DNA from: DATLZU01 sp051293835
Lineage (GTDB): Bacteria; Nitrospirota; Nitrospiria; Nitrospirales; Nitrospiraceae
DNA: 64,000 nucleotides
NCBI GenBank assembly: GCA_051293835.1
Contig: JBPKMA010000004.1
Span: 1-64,000, forward strand
Reading direction: 5' to 3'
The notes under the pieces were generated by a model. The model was not told the DNA's origin. It worked only from the letters and a program-made list of their open reading frames with translations, and ran no database searches. Shown piece by piece: positions 34,841 to 44,271 of this stretch. The position numbers and the translations under genes were made by a program. Each line of letters starts with the position of its first letter. Position 1 is the first letter of the stretch.

Positions 34841-35205
34841 AGCGCGACAAAGGTGAGCAAGTGCCGTGCCTTCAGATTAAGAAGGGAGTGATCTTCCAAC
34901 TGGTTGATTTCCCGTTGTTACCCCTCATTTGGTGGGGTACAAATTCGCACTTCGCCAGTCGTTCTTTATGACAATTTTCGTCATGAACTTACCGGCCGCG
35001 CCCACTCAACAGGCTGCGAACAGCTGGCCGCATCGGACCATTTTTCGGCTTCCGGCTAACAAGTAGCCGGGCACAGCCTCGCTATACCAGTGGGCACAAG
35101 AGTGTTCGGCCCTCAGCGGAGGCGATTGGGCAAGAGGTGGGCGAGATGGCGGGCATGCAGAGGAGGCGTTCCCCAGTCGTTGACCGGCAAGTCGACGCTG
35201 GTCTG
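34841..35205. other. Intergenic region upstream of fimT
   Basis: This 365-bp stretch holds no gene I can support. It contains the sigma-54 site and several short inverted repeats: ACCCC/GGGGT near 34920-34938, ATGAC/GTCAT at 34968-34984, and CCGGCTA/TAGCCGG at 35052-35070. None has a T-run on the minus strand. Some could be activator binding sites for the sigma-54 promoter. Confidence 0.5.
34856..34871 (-). promoter_or_regulatory. Sigma-54 promoter of the first minor-pilin cassette
   Basis: On the minus strand, GGCACG-GCAC-TTGCT (34870-34856) matches the sigma-54 consensus in both the -24 GG and -12 GC, with correct spacing. Pilus genes elsewhere are controlled by PilR and sigma-54. Transcription would start near 34845. 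Confidence 0.6.
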
Positions 35206-36921
35206 CTATTTCAGCGCGACGGCTTTGACCTGTTTGAGCGTCGTCATGCCTTTGAGCACTTTTTCGATCCCGTCCTGGACCAGCGTCATCATTCCCTCCT
35301 TCATCGCAACGGCTAGCATCTCTGAAGTTCTCGCTCTGGATTGGATGAGCTGTTTCATATCTTCCGAGATACGCAGTAATTCATGCAGCGGCACGCGTCC
35401 CCTGAACCCGGTTCCATTACAGGCGTCACAGCCCCGCCCGCGATACAATCGAAATTCCTCGGAGTACTCAATACCGAGCTTCGACCAATGATTCGCGCCA
35501 TACGCGTGGACCAGTTCGTCATATTCGTGTCTTGTCGGATGGTAGGCTTCCCGGCACCCACGACAAATGCGTTTACACAATCTGGTCGCCAGCACCCCCA
35601 GCATGGCGTCGGCGAAGTTGAAAGGGTCGCAGCCCAGATCCAACAAGCGGGTCACGGTCTCGACCGCACTGTTGGTGTGAAGGGTGCTGAATACCAGATG
35701 GCCTGTCAGCGACGCCTCAATCGCGATGTCAGCGGTTTCCCTGTCGCGCATTTCTCCGATCATGATCACATCCGGGTCGGCCCGCAAAAACGCCCGCATT
35801 GCCGCCGCAAAGGTGAAGCCGATCTTGGGCTGGACCTGAACTTGCCGCAGCCCTTCCTGGGTGATTTCAATCGGATCCTCGGCCGTCCAAATCTTTCGCT
35901 CGTCGGTATTGATGTAACTCAGAATCGCGTGCAACGTTGTGGTCTTGCCGGAACCCGTCGGTCCGACACACAGGATAATCCCATAGGGCTTCTCTGCTAA
36001 TTCTTTAATGGTCGTCAGCGTCCGTGAAGCGAAATCCATGGCGTCCAAGGGCATCGGTCCTTTGGCGGTCAGGAGCCGTATCACCACGTCTTCATTGGAA
36101 CCGGCCGTAGGGATGGTCGCAACCCGCAGTTCGATTTGCCGCTCTTTATTGAGCCTGAACCGAATTTTCCCGTCCTGCGGTTTCCGGCGTTCGGCGATGT
36201 CGAGATTGGCCATGACCTTGATGCGGGACACGACCGCCCGCCGATAGGCGGGTGGGATCTTCATATAGGTGAAACAGGTTCCATCCACGCGGAACCGCAC
36301 CACCGTTTCCTTGTGATCGGAATACGGCTCGATGTGAATATCAGACGCACCCCGACGGTCGGCTTCGGCGATGATCTGGTTCGTCAACCGGACGATTGCG
36401 CTATCGTTTTCATCGATGACCGCGCTGCCCGCCTCCTCGCACTGCTCCAACTGCACCTCGCTGATGAGTTCGCCAAGAATATCGCTGATGGAACCGGTCG
36501 CCACACGGCCTTCGGCAGTCAGAAGAAACTGCTCGATGTCCCGCTTGAGCCCGACCGCGAAGCGGACGGCCAAGCCGGGAAAGGCGCGTTTGATGTCCAA
36601 ACCCTTGTCGATATCGTGCGGATTGTCAATCACGACCTCCAGCAGGTTATTCTCCCGCCTCAACGGAATCCAATGGTTCCTCTTGAGATAATCGTGACTC
36701 AGGTTCCTCAGCAGCGCGGGATCCACGACCGTCCGGTCATCATAGGGCATATAGGGACAGCGGTAGTACTCGGCCAACGACCTGCCGAGTTCCATCTTCG
36801 GCACATGGTAGACATCCAGTAAGAATGATTCCAGGTCGATGGCGCGCCGCTTCGACTCTTCGATCGCCGTATCGAGGTCGGCGGCACTGAGCAGGCCGTT
36901 GCGGATCAGATACTCGAACAT
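35206..36921 (-). CDS. Type IV pilus assembly / type II secretion ATPase (PilB/GspE)
   Basis: The 571-aa protein has an MshEN-type N-terminal domain (YLIRNGLLSAADLDTAI, then YYRCPYMPYDD). The GspE core has Walker A CVGPTGSGKTTTLHAI, an Asp box TAEDPIEI and Walker B DPDVIMIGEMRD. An HLVFSTLHTNSA His box follows, and a four-cysteine zinc site (CRGC and CDAC). It powers pilin extension. ATG 36921 has GGAGAGGGA ahead; ATG 37041 with GAGGAG is the other choice and would add 40 unusual residues. It lies between two pilin cassettes. Confidence 0.92.
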   Translation of the reverse strand: MFEYLIRNGLLSAADLDTAIEESKRRAIDLESFLLDVYHVPKMELGRSLAEYYRCPYMPYDDRTVVDPALLRNLSHDYLKRNHWIPLRRENNLLEVVIDNPHDIDKGLDIKRAFPGLAVRFAVGLKRDIEQFLLTAEGRVATGSISDILGELISEVQLEQCEEAGSAVIDENDSAIVRLTNQIIAEADRRGASDIHIEPYSDHKETVVRFRVDGTCFTYMKIPPAYRRAVVSRIKVMANLDIAERRKPQDGKIRFRLNKERQIELRVATIPTAGSNEDVVIRLLTAKGPMPLDAMDFASRTLTTIKELAEKPYGIILCVGPTGSGKTTTLHAILSYINTDERKIWTAEDPIEITQEGLRQVQVQPKIGFTFAAAMRAFLRADPDVIMIGEMRDRETADIAIEASLTGHLVFSTLHTNSAVETVTRLLDLGCDPFNFADAMLGVLATRLCKRICRGCREAYHPTRHEYDELVHAYGANHWSKLGIEYSEEFRLYRGRGCDACNGTGFRGRVPLHELLRISEDMKQLIQSRARTSEMLAVAMKEGMMTLVQDGIEKVLKGMTTLKQVKAVALK

Positions 36922-37167
36922 TTCCCTCTCCACCGCCGGTACAGGCGAGGTCCACCTGACTCCTCCTTTCACAGGAGACTGCTCACCGCAGCCCTCTCTC
37001 GAACGGACGGCGTCATGACGATTTCCAATTGTCACAACCATAAAAGATCACTCCTCATGCCTGAAGCATGGGCATGTCCACCAGGTTAACGAAACCCATC
37101 GATCATCGCGGCATGGACAGACTCTGGCTCCAATCACCAGGCAAACTTGATCAGGCCTGCTTTAAGA

Positions 37168-38673
37168 CTACCGAAGTTGCCACGTTCCGGCTGCTGGATA
37201 GACCAACGGGATCCCCCGCACGAGCCCGCTACGCAGGTCGTGGTTGTACCAGACTTCGAGTGAGTTCCCTGTCCCTCCAGCTTCTCCGATCGAACCGGCG
37301 GCGAGCACTGCCCCATAGACTCGCGGCCGGCCTTCGAATAATAAGTTGCCGGCGGTATACACTACCCCCTGCAGATGCACTCCGCTCAACTGAACAGGCA
37401 CCCGCCTCGCCAAGGACGTGAGCCCCTCGTGGGGTGGACTGAGAGCCGGCACCGGCCGCCCCGTTCCGCCCGGCTTCCACAAGAGGTGCGCATTGACCAC
37501 AAACAGCCCTTCCGCATAGTCCGTTGTAACAGCGATGGTCCCTAAGTTATCCGCACGAGGCGGGAGCCGATCGAGGGTATCGATGAACACAAGCCCGCGA
37601 TGATCGCCCACGCCACCGGAGGCAAATACCTCGTCCGCAGTCACCCCGAGCCCCGGCTCGACGATGCCGTCGGGATAGAGCAGGCCGTCTCGGTCTCTGG
37701 CGTAGTAACGCCCGTACAGGAGCGCAGCGCGTTTGAGGCCTTCGTAGTCCCACTGATCCATCCGTAATCCCGGAACAGGCTCCTGCCACGGATGGATATG
37801 CACAGGCAGGGAGACCCCGGTCGCCGGACTCATGGCGCCGAACGATACAGAGCCGCCAACCCAGATCTCGACCCAGCGGTCTTCGCGGCGTGCCATCTCC
37901 GAATACGATTGACCCGTGACCGGCGCAAAATCAGTTTTGAGGGGCACCGCATCGATCGTGTTCCACCGGACATCTCCTCCCACTTTCAGATCGCCCCAAT
38001 GGACCTCGACCGGCGCTGAGGCACCTCCGGTGGCGGTGGCGAGAAGCCCGGCTGCCTGGACGGCTGCTCGGACGGCAGGAATGGTGCGTGTCCCCAACTG
38101 CACCGACACAGTTCTGGCGAGTCCCGGTGACCCCGGAGAGGCGGCCGCTGCCGTAGCCTCAATCGTGCACAGCAAGCCGGGTCGCGTCGGCCCGTACACC
38201 TTAAGCTTGAGTACCCGACCAAGCCCTCGCAGCGACCGAAACCATCCGACTGTCGGCCCGTTTAACAGCTCATCATGGGCGGGCTGCGTCGCATCGAACA
38301 GCACGTCCGGTTTCTCGGCCGTACCTGTAAACTGTGACCGTCCCTGCGCGTCGAAAAACGACAGGCCGCTTCCGGGTAGCTCGAATCGCTTCGCAAGCAG
38401 CGCTCCCACCGATCCCTCCGGCGCAGCACCAGGATCGTGGAACCACGTCATCACCTGATCCACGGCGGCCTCGGCCAGATGCTGAGCCGTTCTCTCTTCC
38501 CTGGTCGCGCTAGCCGCCTGAAGTTCCAGGCCGGCTAAATTGAGGGATGTCATTGCCAGCACGGCGAGAATCAGCAGTGTCAGAACAGTTCCCAACAAAA
38601 CCATCCCCCGCTCATTCACGATCCCGGCCCTCTTTTTCCCTGACGCTCGAGCACCTGCCGGTCTTCCATTCAT
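37168..38673 (-). CDS. PilX-like minor pilin with long C-terminal domain
   Basis: The 501-aa protein starts at an ATG with GGGGAGGTG ahead. Its N-terminal helix ERGMVLLGTVLTLLILAVLAM, then HLAEAAVDQVM, matches the PilX-type N-terminus. The rest is far longer than a usual PilX, with repeated beta segments and a late QGVVYTAGNLLFEGRPRVYGAV stretch. Its order behind gspH, pilV-like and pilW-like genes mirrors the first cassette. The function of the extension is unknown. Confidence 0.78.
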   Translation of the reverse strand: MNGRPAGARASGKKRAGIVNERGMVLLGTVLTLLILAVLAMTSLNLAGLELQAASATREERTAQHLAEAAVDQVMTWFHDPGAAPEGSVGALLAKRFELPGSGLSFFDAQGRSQFTGTAEKPDVLFDATQPAHDELLNGPTVGWFRSLRGLGRVLKLKVYGPTRPGLLCTIEATAAAASPGSPGLARTVSVQLGTRTIPAVRAAVQAAGLLATATGGASAPVEVHWGDLKVGGDVRWNTIDAVPLKTDFAPVTGQSYSEMARREDRWVEIWVGGSVSFGAMSPATGVSLPVHIHPWQEPVPGLRMDQWDYEGLKRAALLYGRYYARDRDGLLYPDGIVEPGLGVTADEVFASGGVGDHRGLVFIDTLDRLPPRADNLGTIAVTTDYAEGLFVVNAHLLWKPGGTGRPVPALSPPHEGLTSLARRVPVQLSGVHLQGVVYTAGNLLFEGRPRVYGAVLAAGSIGEAGGTGNSLEVWYNHDLRSGLVRGIPLVYPAAGTWQLR

Positions 38674-38683
38674 TGCACCTCCC

Positions 38684-39421
38684 CTACCCGCGGAGTCCAA
38701 TCTCCTGAATCACCATCGTTGGCGTGCGACTAACGGCTACTTCTATGCGAATCCGGGCCACGCGGTCCGGCGCGCTGGCGGGCCTCCCCTCTCGATCGAA
38801 GTATTTCAGCTCGAAATGCGCGACGTCGCCGATTAGCGTACCGGCACCGCCGTCCACCATACGCATGACCCGGGTCACGCCGCGCCCGCCATGACCCAGG
38901 TAGTAACGAACATCGTTGGAGACGGAGACGACGCTACCCGACGGAAAGAACTGTCCTAGCGGCGCGATCAGTGTCAGCCTGGTGCGCTGACCGTCCTTGG
39001 CCAATCGTCCTTCCGCGCACCGTTCCGCCGCACACACCACGATGCGCTTTCCTTTAGGCCAGTCGGTACCATCACCGACCACGAGCTCCTGCTGACCTGC
39101 CATGACCGGCTGCACCAACGTCGTCACATAGCCACCGAGGTTCGCCGCAAACTCGATTTCCTGGGGGTTGGCTTTCCGCACCAGCTGACCGGCCGGTGAG
39201 AAGCCGGATCCAGCCAAACGGAGCTCGCTGGCCATCACCTCCAGCCCCAGGCGAAGATCCTGGTGGCGAGCGATCGTGTCCTGCTGGGTATGAAACCGCC
39301 ATTGGCAGTGATGGAGTGTTTGCAGAACCGCCGAAAACACGACCGCCCCGGCCGTCATGGCGATCAACAACTCGATCAGCGTCACGCCTTGCTCCTCGCC
39401 CAGCGACTTCGCCATCCCCAT
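38684..39421 (-). CDS. PilW-like minor pilin (second cassette)
   Basis: The 245-aa protein has a prepilin leader and EEQG, then VTLIELLIAMTAGAVVFSAVL. The rest shows PilW-like features (QDLRLGLEVMASELRLAG, then YYLGHGGRGVTRVMR). It starts 27 bp after the PilV-like gene and is followed by the PilX-like gene ten bases on, so all are co-transcribed. Confidence 0.83.
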   Translation of the reverse strand: MGMAKSLGEEQGVTLIELLIAMTAGAVVFSAVLQTLHHCQWRFHTQQDTIARHQDLRLGLEVMASELRLAGSGFSPAGQLVRKANPQEIEFAANLGGYVTTLVQPVMAGQQELVVGDGTDWPKGKRIVVCAAERCAEGRLAKDGQRTRLTLIAPLGQFFPSGSVVSVSNDVRYYLGHGGRGVTRVMRMVDGGAGTLIGDVAHFELKYFDREGRPASAPDRVARIRIEVAVSRTPTMVIQEIGLRG

Positions 39422-39448
39422 GATATGGTCACATGCTCAGGAAACGTT

Positions 39449-39982
39449 CTATCGCAGGCCGACAAACTGCGGATTCGCTCGCACCGTGCCGAGCTGCACC
39501 ACTCGACGTTGACCGCTCACCGTCGGATAGTCGGCTCGAACATGGATCACAACTAATCCGGCATACGCCAGAGGACCGGGGCGGTCCATCGCCACCGTCC
39601 AGACAAGACGGATGCCCTGGTGATCGGAACTTGCCGTGTAGACCCGATCCCCGGCGATCTCGTCCGGCTCAACGCCGTCGTCGCGCATCGCCGCATCGGG
39701 CAGACCATCTCCATTCCAGTCTTCTGTGAGCAGCAGATTCCACGCCACCGCCCGCTTGACCTCTAGCTTGGACTCCGCCAAGGCCAACGCACGCGTCCGT
39801 GTGATTCCTTCCCGAAGCCCGCGATCGGCCCACTCAAAAGTCGCCACGGTGCCCAGCAACCCGATGGAAAGGATCACCATAGCAATCATGACCTCGATGA
39901 GGCTGAATCCCTTCTGGGCACGCATTGCAAGAGCCACCTGACGGAATGGCTTCAACCCGAATCGAATATCCTCCGTGCTCAC
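39449..39982 (-). CDS. PilV-like minor pilin (second cassette)
   Basis: The 177-aa protein has the pilin motif AQKG, then FSLIEVMIAMVILSIGLLGTV. GTG 39982 overlaps the stop of the gspH-like gene (GTGA) and has GGGGAGGG ahead; ATG 39925 would give a shorter, more usual leader (MRAQKG). The C-terminal part is a compact beta domain (LVWTVAMDRPGPLAYAGLVV). An EDWNGDGLPD loop could bind calcium. Confidence 0.82.
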   Translation of the reverse strand: MSTEDIRFGLKPFRQVALAMRAQKGFSLIEVMIAMVILSIGLLGTVATFEWADRGLREGITRTRALALAESKLEVKRAVAWNLLLTEDWNGDGLPDAAMRDDGVEPDEIAGDRVYTASSDHQGIRLVWTVAMDRPGPLAYAGLVVIHVRADYPTVSGQRRVVQLGTVRANPQFVGLR

Positions 39983-40455
39983 GACAGAGCAACCCTCCCC
40001 GTGATGCTGACGGTGATCGTCCGGCGTTTCCCCGACTGGCCTAGGAGCACGATTGTGGTGGGAGAGGCGGAGCGCCCGTTTGGATGAAACATGATCTGCG
40101 TACCGCCACTGAGCCGCTCGATCACCGTCCTCCGGCCGTCGTAGCGATACGTGCGCAGCAGACGTCCGGATCCGTTTGCCAGTTCTGTCCTCAGACTCGC
40201 CCCCTCCGGATCGAACACCACGCGAACTCGCTCCCGACGCCCGATCGCCAGCTGACGAGCGAGCCGCAGCTCCGCCGCGATCTCCGCGACCGCGGCTTTC
40301 TCCTGTTGCCGGGCGGTCAACGCTAGGAAACTTTCTCCTCCCCAGACGGTCGCCACGCCGATGACGGCGATCACCACCAGCAGCTCCATCAGGCTGGCTC
40401 CCTCTTCCCGGATCAGGCGGTTCCGAAACGTTGCGGTGGACCATGTGTCTCTCAT
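39979..40455 (-). CDS. GspH/FimT-like minor pilin (second cassette)
   Basis: The 158-aa protein has a pilin motif, EEG, then ASLMELLVVIAVIGVATV, and the GspH-type pattern (ALTARQQEKAAVAEIAAEL, then RVVFDPEGASLRTEL). ATG 40455 is used; GTG 40485 is also possible. It opens the second cassette. The 292 bp upstream of 40486 hold no gene, but a sigma-54-like GGCACG-GCTT-TTGG lies at 40506-40520, with one mismatch in the -12 GC. Confidence 0.8.
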   Translation of the reverse strand: MRDTWSTATFRNRLIREEGASLMELLVVIAVIGVATVWGGESFLALTARQQEKAAVAEIAAELRLARQLAIGRRERVRVVFDPEGASLRTELANGSGRLLRTYRYDGRRTVIERLSGGTQIMFHPNGRSASPTTIVLLGQSGKRRTITVSITGRVALS

Positions 40456-40777
40456 AATCGGAAGTTCTGCTTTGCGTTCGCGCACCGTCGTCGGCCGCAG
40501 GGTTTTCCAAAAGCCGTGCCGCGGCTATCGGCACCCGAAACCGGCAGCAACATCCCCAAAGGCGAAATCGGTGACGCGCGGTTCTTCCGCACAGGAAGCG
40601 GGAAACGCGCGACGACCATTCTGAGAGGCGTGCGGCGGGTAGGAATCATCTGACAGCGGACGGGGAGCCAACTGTCACGGTTCAGATACAGGGGAACGCC
40701 GGATTAGATACAGCTTGAACCGGTAATCACGGATGACACACGTAGAGAAAACCGTCGGCGCAAGGGCCGTGGCGAGA

Positions 40778-41560
40778 TCATTCCAGCGGAACAACCAAGT
40801 TGAAATACCATTCGAGCAGCGGCTCATGGAAAAAGAGGGACAGAACGGCGCCAAGCGCCAAAAAGGGACCGAACGGGATGTAATCATCTCTCTTGATCAC
40901 GTTGAGAGAGATCAACCCCATCCCTACGACAGACCCGACAGCCGCACCGATCATGATCGTCAACAGAGTCGCTTTCCATCCCAGAAACGCGCCGATCATA
41001 GCCAGAAGCTTGATGTCGCCTCCCCCCATGCCTTCTTTCCCAAAAAGGTAGGGGCTGACCCAGGCCAAGCCCCACAGAACTCCCCCGCCGACCAGCATGC
41101 CCATAATTGAGTTGACCAATCCCACCGGCAGGATCGTGGACGCGCAGAGCAATCCGAATAGCATGCCTGGAACAGTGATCACGTTGGGGATAATTTGGTG
41201 GGTGAAGTCAGTGCCGGTCACGACGAGTAGCGCGGAAAAAAGGACCGCATACGCCGCCGACCCCCATCCGACACCGAAATGCCAGAAGATGACGCCGTAT
41301 CCGACCGCATTCGCAGCCTCGATAAGCGGATAGCGGAATGAAATCGGTGCGCCGCAGGCCCGACACTTTCCTCTCAGCACGAGGAAGCTCAGAATCGGGA
41401 TATTGTCATACCAGGCGATCGACCGAGCGCATGCCGGGCAACGGGACGATGGCCAGACGATCGACTCCCCCCGCGGAAGCCGGTAAATGCACACGTTGAG
41501 GAAGCTGCCGATGAGCGCTCCGAAAAGACCGGCGATCACATACCCAGGGATCGAAACCAT
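40778..41560 (-). CDS. pilD: Prepilin peptidase PilD (A24)
   Basis: The 260-aa protein has both catalytic aspartates: GTDFTHQIIPN near residue 116 and GMGGGDIKLLAMIG near 180. The N-terminal zinc cysteines CPAC and CRAC are also present. The N-terminus GSFLNVCIYRLPRGES and about eight spans are typical. It cleaves and methylates prepilins, so it should process the pilins of both neighbouring cassettes. Confidence 0.95.
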   Translation of the reverse strand: MVSIPGYVIAGLFGALIGSFLNVCIYRLPRGESIVWPSSRCPACARSIAWYDNIPILSFLVLRGKCRACGAPISFRYPLIEAANAVGYGVIFWHFGVGWGSAAYAVLFSALLVVTGTDFTHQIIPNVITVPGMLFGLLCASTILPVGLVNSIMGMLVGGGVLWGLAWVSPYLFGKEGMGGGDIKLLAMIGAFLGWKATLLTIMIGAAVGSVVGMGLISLNVIKRDDYIPFGPFLALGAVLSLFFHEPLLEWYFNLVVPLE

Positions 41561-41773
41561 CGAGCCTATCCCGGTTTGTCTGCCTAAGCAGAGTCAGGCA
41601 AGAATAGTAATCTTAGCGACCACACCCAGAGCAAAACTTCTCAGACAGAAAATACTTGCATTTGCCCTAGCGATCCAGGTTATTTTTACGTGTTCAGCAC
41701 CTTTCTCCGCGGTGCCTTGTGACCACGGAGAGTTCTCCGGTCTTGCAATGAACCAGGAAGGAGAGCCTGATTT

Positions 41774-42055
41774 ATGCCAAAGGTGAAAGTCAGCCCTCGA
41801 AGCCGTGCTCGGAAGGCCACGTTGGAGCTTGTTCCGCCTAGGCGCAAGCGTCCGGAAGCCCTCACCAGCCGGGAACAGGAAATTCTCGAGCTTATCTGGT
41901 CCGGGTTCAAGAACAAGGAAATTGCCCAACGATTGAAGATCAGTGTCAAAACCGTCGAGGCGCACCGGGCCAATATGATGAAGAAGATCCGGGTGTCGAA
42001 CACCGCACAGTTGCTCAAGGCGGCGATTCAGGGAGGAATGATCAAGATCCGCTGA
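41774..42055 (+). CDS. LuxR-type HTH regulator, small
   Basis: The 93-aa protein is basic at its N-terminus and then has one LuxR helix-turn-helix: LTSREQEILELIWSGFKNKEI, then KTVEAHRANMMKKIRV. There is no receiver or sensor domain. AAGGAGA stands ahead of the ATG. A weak promoter (TTGCAT, 18 bp, TTATTT at 41656-41685) is upstream. It is divergent from pilD and its end overlaps rlmB by 14 bp, tail to tail. Its position next to the pilus genes makes them possible targets. Confidence 0.85.
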   Translation: MPKVKVSPRSRARKATLELVPPRRKRPEALTSREQEILELIWSGFKNKEIAQRLKISVKTVEAHRANMMKKIRVSNTAQLLKAAIQGGMIKIR

Positions 42056-42833
42056 CCGCAGTGACAACGGGATCGGCGCCTGATCGCTGCCGGACCACTT
42101 CAAAGAAGGTCACGGCCGCGGCGGCAGAGACATTGAGGGAGTTGATCCGGCCGTACATGGGGATCCGCGCACGGTCATCGCATTTCTCCAACACCCCCGG
42201 GCGGATTCCTCTCCCTTCTCCTCCCAGCACCACCGCGATGGGTCGCCGAAAGTCGAGCGCTGTGTAGGGCTTCGACGCTCTCACGTCGAGGCCGTACACC
42301 CACAACCCGGAGGCCTGCAGATCCTCGATCAGGCGCGATAGATTCTGCGCACGGCCGACTCTGACATGATCGAGCGCACCAGCCGACGCTTTGGCCACTG
42401 CCCCTGTGAGCCCTGCCGAGCGTCGATCCGGCACAAAGACTCCGTGCACGCCCGCGGCGTCGGCCGAGCGGAGCACTGCACCCAAGTTCTGCGGATCTTC
42501 CACGCTGTCTAGGATAACGACGAACGGCAGTTCCTTGCGCACGCGTGCGCACTCCAGGATCTCGTCCATTTCGGCATAGGCCTTGGCGGCAATTACGCCG
42601 ATGACGCCCTGGTGCCGCCCCTCACGCACCAGTCGATCCAACGCTGGTCGCGGCTCCACATGAATGGGGACGCGCTTGGCGCGGGCGAGTTGCGTGATCT
42701 CGGCGAACTGCCGATCGGTGCGAAGCACGAGGATCCGCTGGAACGGCCGAGTACCGGCGCGCAGTGCTTCCCGGACCGCATGCAGGCCGTAGATAACGTC
42801 GGAGGATTCACCGCTTCCAGCGGGTGGTGCCAT
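42042..42833 (-). CDS. rlmB: 23S rRNA (guanosine-2'-O)-methyltransferase RlmB (TrmH/SpoU family)
   Basis: The 263-aa protein has the SpoU motifs: DSVEDPQNLGAVLRSADAAG, VLGGEGRGIRPGV and SLNVSAAAAVTFFEV. The N-terminal substrate-binding domain (YGLHAVREALRAG) is as in RlmB, which methylates G2251 of 23S rRNA. ATG 42833 lies inside the end of cysS, an arrangement seen in other bacteria. The frame is open 18 codons further. Confidence 0.93.
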   Translation of the reverse strand: MAPPAGSGESSDVIYGLHAVREALRAGTRPFQRILVLRTDRQFAEITQLARAKRVPIHVEPRPALDRLVREGRHQGVIGVIAAKAYAEMDEILECARVRKELPFVVILDSVEDPQNLGAVLRSADAAGVHGVFVPDRRSAGLTGAVAKASAGALDHVRVGRAQNLSRLIEDLQASGLWVYGLDVRASKPYTALDFRRPIAVVLGGEGRGIRPGVLEKCDDRARIPMYGRINSLNVSAAAAVTFFEVVRQRSGADPVVTAVSGS

Positions 42834-44271
42834 CCGGTCGGTCTTCCAGGATGATCCGCCGGGCCGCCAGCGATTTCCGGATTTCATCTGCCCTCACAAA
42901 ATCTTTCTTTTTCCGCGCCTCGTTCCGTTCGGCGATCAAGCGTTCGATTTCCGCATCCTCCAGCGACGAACTCGAGATTTCCCGCTCCGCTGCGGAAATC
43001 TCCCCTCGCGAGGCAAACTCCCATGTCTTGACCTCCAATTGGAACAAATTCAACACCCACCCTAAGGACCGAAACGCCGCACGGACTTGCGCGCGGTGCT
43101 CCCGGGACAGCCCCGTTTTCAGCAACTGGTTGACGGTGGAGCGGAACTGTTGAAAGCCCGCCAGCGCAGCCGGCGTATTGAAGTCATCGTCCATGGCTTC
43201 ACGGAATGCGTGTTGAAGTGCGTGCAGCGCCGGGGAGAGCCTGACAGCCCCACCACCGTCAGCGGAGGGCGCTTCTTCGAGCCGAAGAAAGAGATCGTAG
43301 CACCCGTCCAGTGCTCGCTTCGCTTCCTGCAGAGCCTGATCGGAAAAATCCAGCGGGCTGCGATAGTGGGTGGAGAGAAAAAAATACCGCAATACTTCCG
43401 CCGTAACCGGTTCCCGGTAACCCCATTTTTCGAAGACCTCCCGGATCGTGAAGAAGTTCCCAAGCGATTTAGACATCTTTTCTTGATTAATCTGTACAAA
43501 CCCGTTGTGCACCCAGTAGCGTGCGAACTCCTTGCCGGTGGCGGCACATGACTGAGCAATCTCGTTTTCATGGTGGGGGAAGATCAGGTCCGCCCCCCCG
43601 CCGTGAATATCGAATGTTTCACCCAGGTGTTTCATCGACATCGCCGAGCATTCGATGTGCCACCCTGGCCGACCAGGGCCCCAGGGACTGTCCCATGACG
43701 GCTCCCCCGGCTTGGCGGCTTTCCAGAGGGCGAAATCCATCGGATGCCGCTTTCGCTCATCCACCTCGACACGGGCGCCCGCCTGCATGTCCTCCAGCTT
43801 GCGCTTGGACAGGACTCCATAGGCCGGAAATTTCTCCACCTGGAAATAGACGTCGCCGTTCACCCGATACGCGACGCCCTTTCGGATCAACGTGTGAATC
43901 AAGTCGATGATATCGGCCATGTGTTCCGTGGCCTTGGGCTCGACCGTCGCCCGGCCGATCCCCAAACGTCCCATGTCCCGATAGTAGGCGTCGATGTAGC
44001 GTGCTGTCACCGCCTGCCAGGGAATCCCAAGCTCGTTGGCGCGACGGATGATCTTGTCATCCACGTCGGTAAAATTTTTTACGAAGGTGACAGAAAACCC
44101 GCAATGTTCCAGATATCGCCGGATCACCTCGAACACAAGCGCGCTCCGGGCGTGCCCCAGGTGGCATTCGTCGTAGACCGTGACGCCGCAGACGTACATC
44201 CGCACCGAGGGTGGCGCGAGCGGCTCGAAGGGTTCTTTCCGACCAGACAGGGTGTTATAGATCTTCAGCAC
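42808..44271 (-). CDS. cysS: Cysteinyl-tRNA synthetase
   Basis: The 487-aa class I synthetase has HLGHARSA (HIGH site) near residue 37 and KMSKSLGNFF near 271. The zinc and active-site residues appear in MYVCGVTVYD, ECSAMSMKHLG and FPHHENEIAQS. It starts at a GTG that overlaps the dedA end by seven bases. Length is normal. Confidence 0.97.
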   Translation of the reverse strand: MLKIYNTLSGRKEPFEPLAPPSVRMYVCGVTVYDECHLGHARSALVFEVIRRYLEHCGFSVTFVKNFTDVDDKIIRRANELGIPWQAVTARYIDAYYRDMGRLGIGRATVEPKATEHMADIIDLIHTLIRKGVAYRVNGDVYFQVEKFPAYGVLSKRKLEDMQAGARVEVDERKRHPMDFALWKAAKPGEPSWDSPWGPGRPGWHIECSAMSMKHLGETFDIHGGGADLIFPHHENEIAQSCAATGKEFARYWVHNGFVQINQEKMSKSLGNFFTIREVFEKWGYREPVTAEVLRYFFLSTHYRSPLDFSDQALQEAKRALDGCYDLFLRLEEAPSADGGGAVRLSPALHALQHAFREAMDDDFNTPAALAGFQQFRSTVNQLLKTGLSREHRAQVRAAFRSLGWVLNLFQLEVKTWEFASRGEISAAEREISSSSLEDAEIERLIAERNEARKKKDFVRADEIRKSLAARRIILEDRPDGTTRWKR

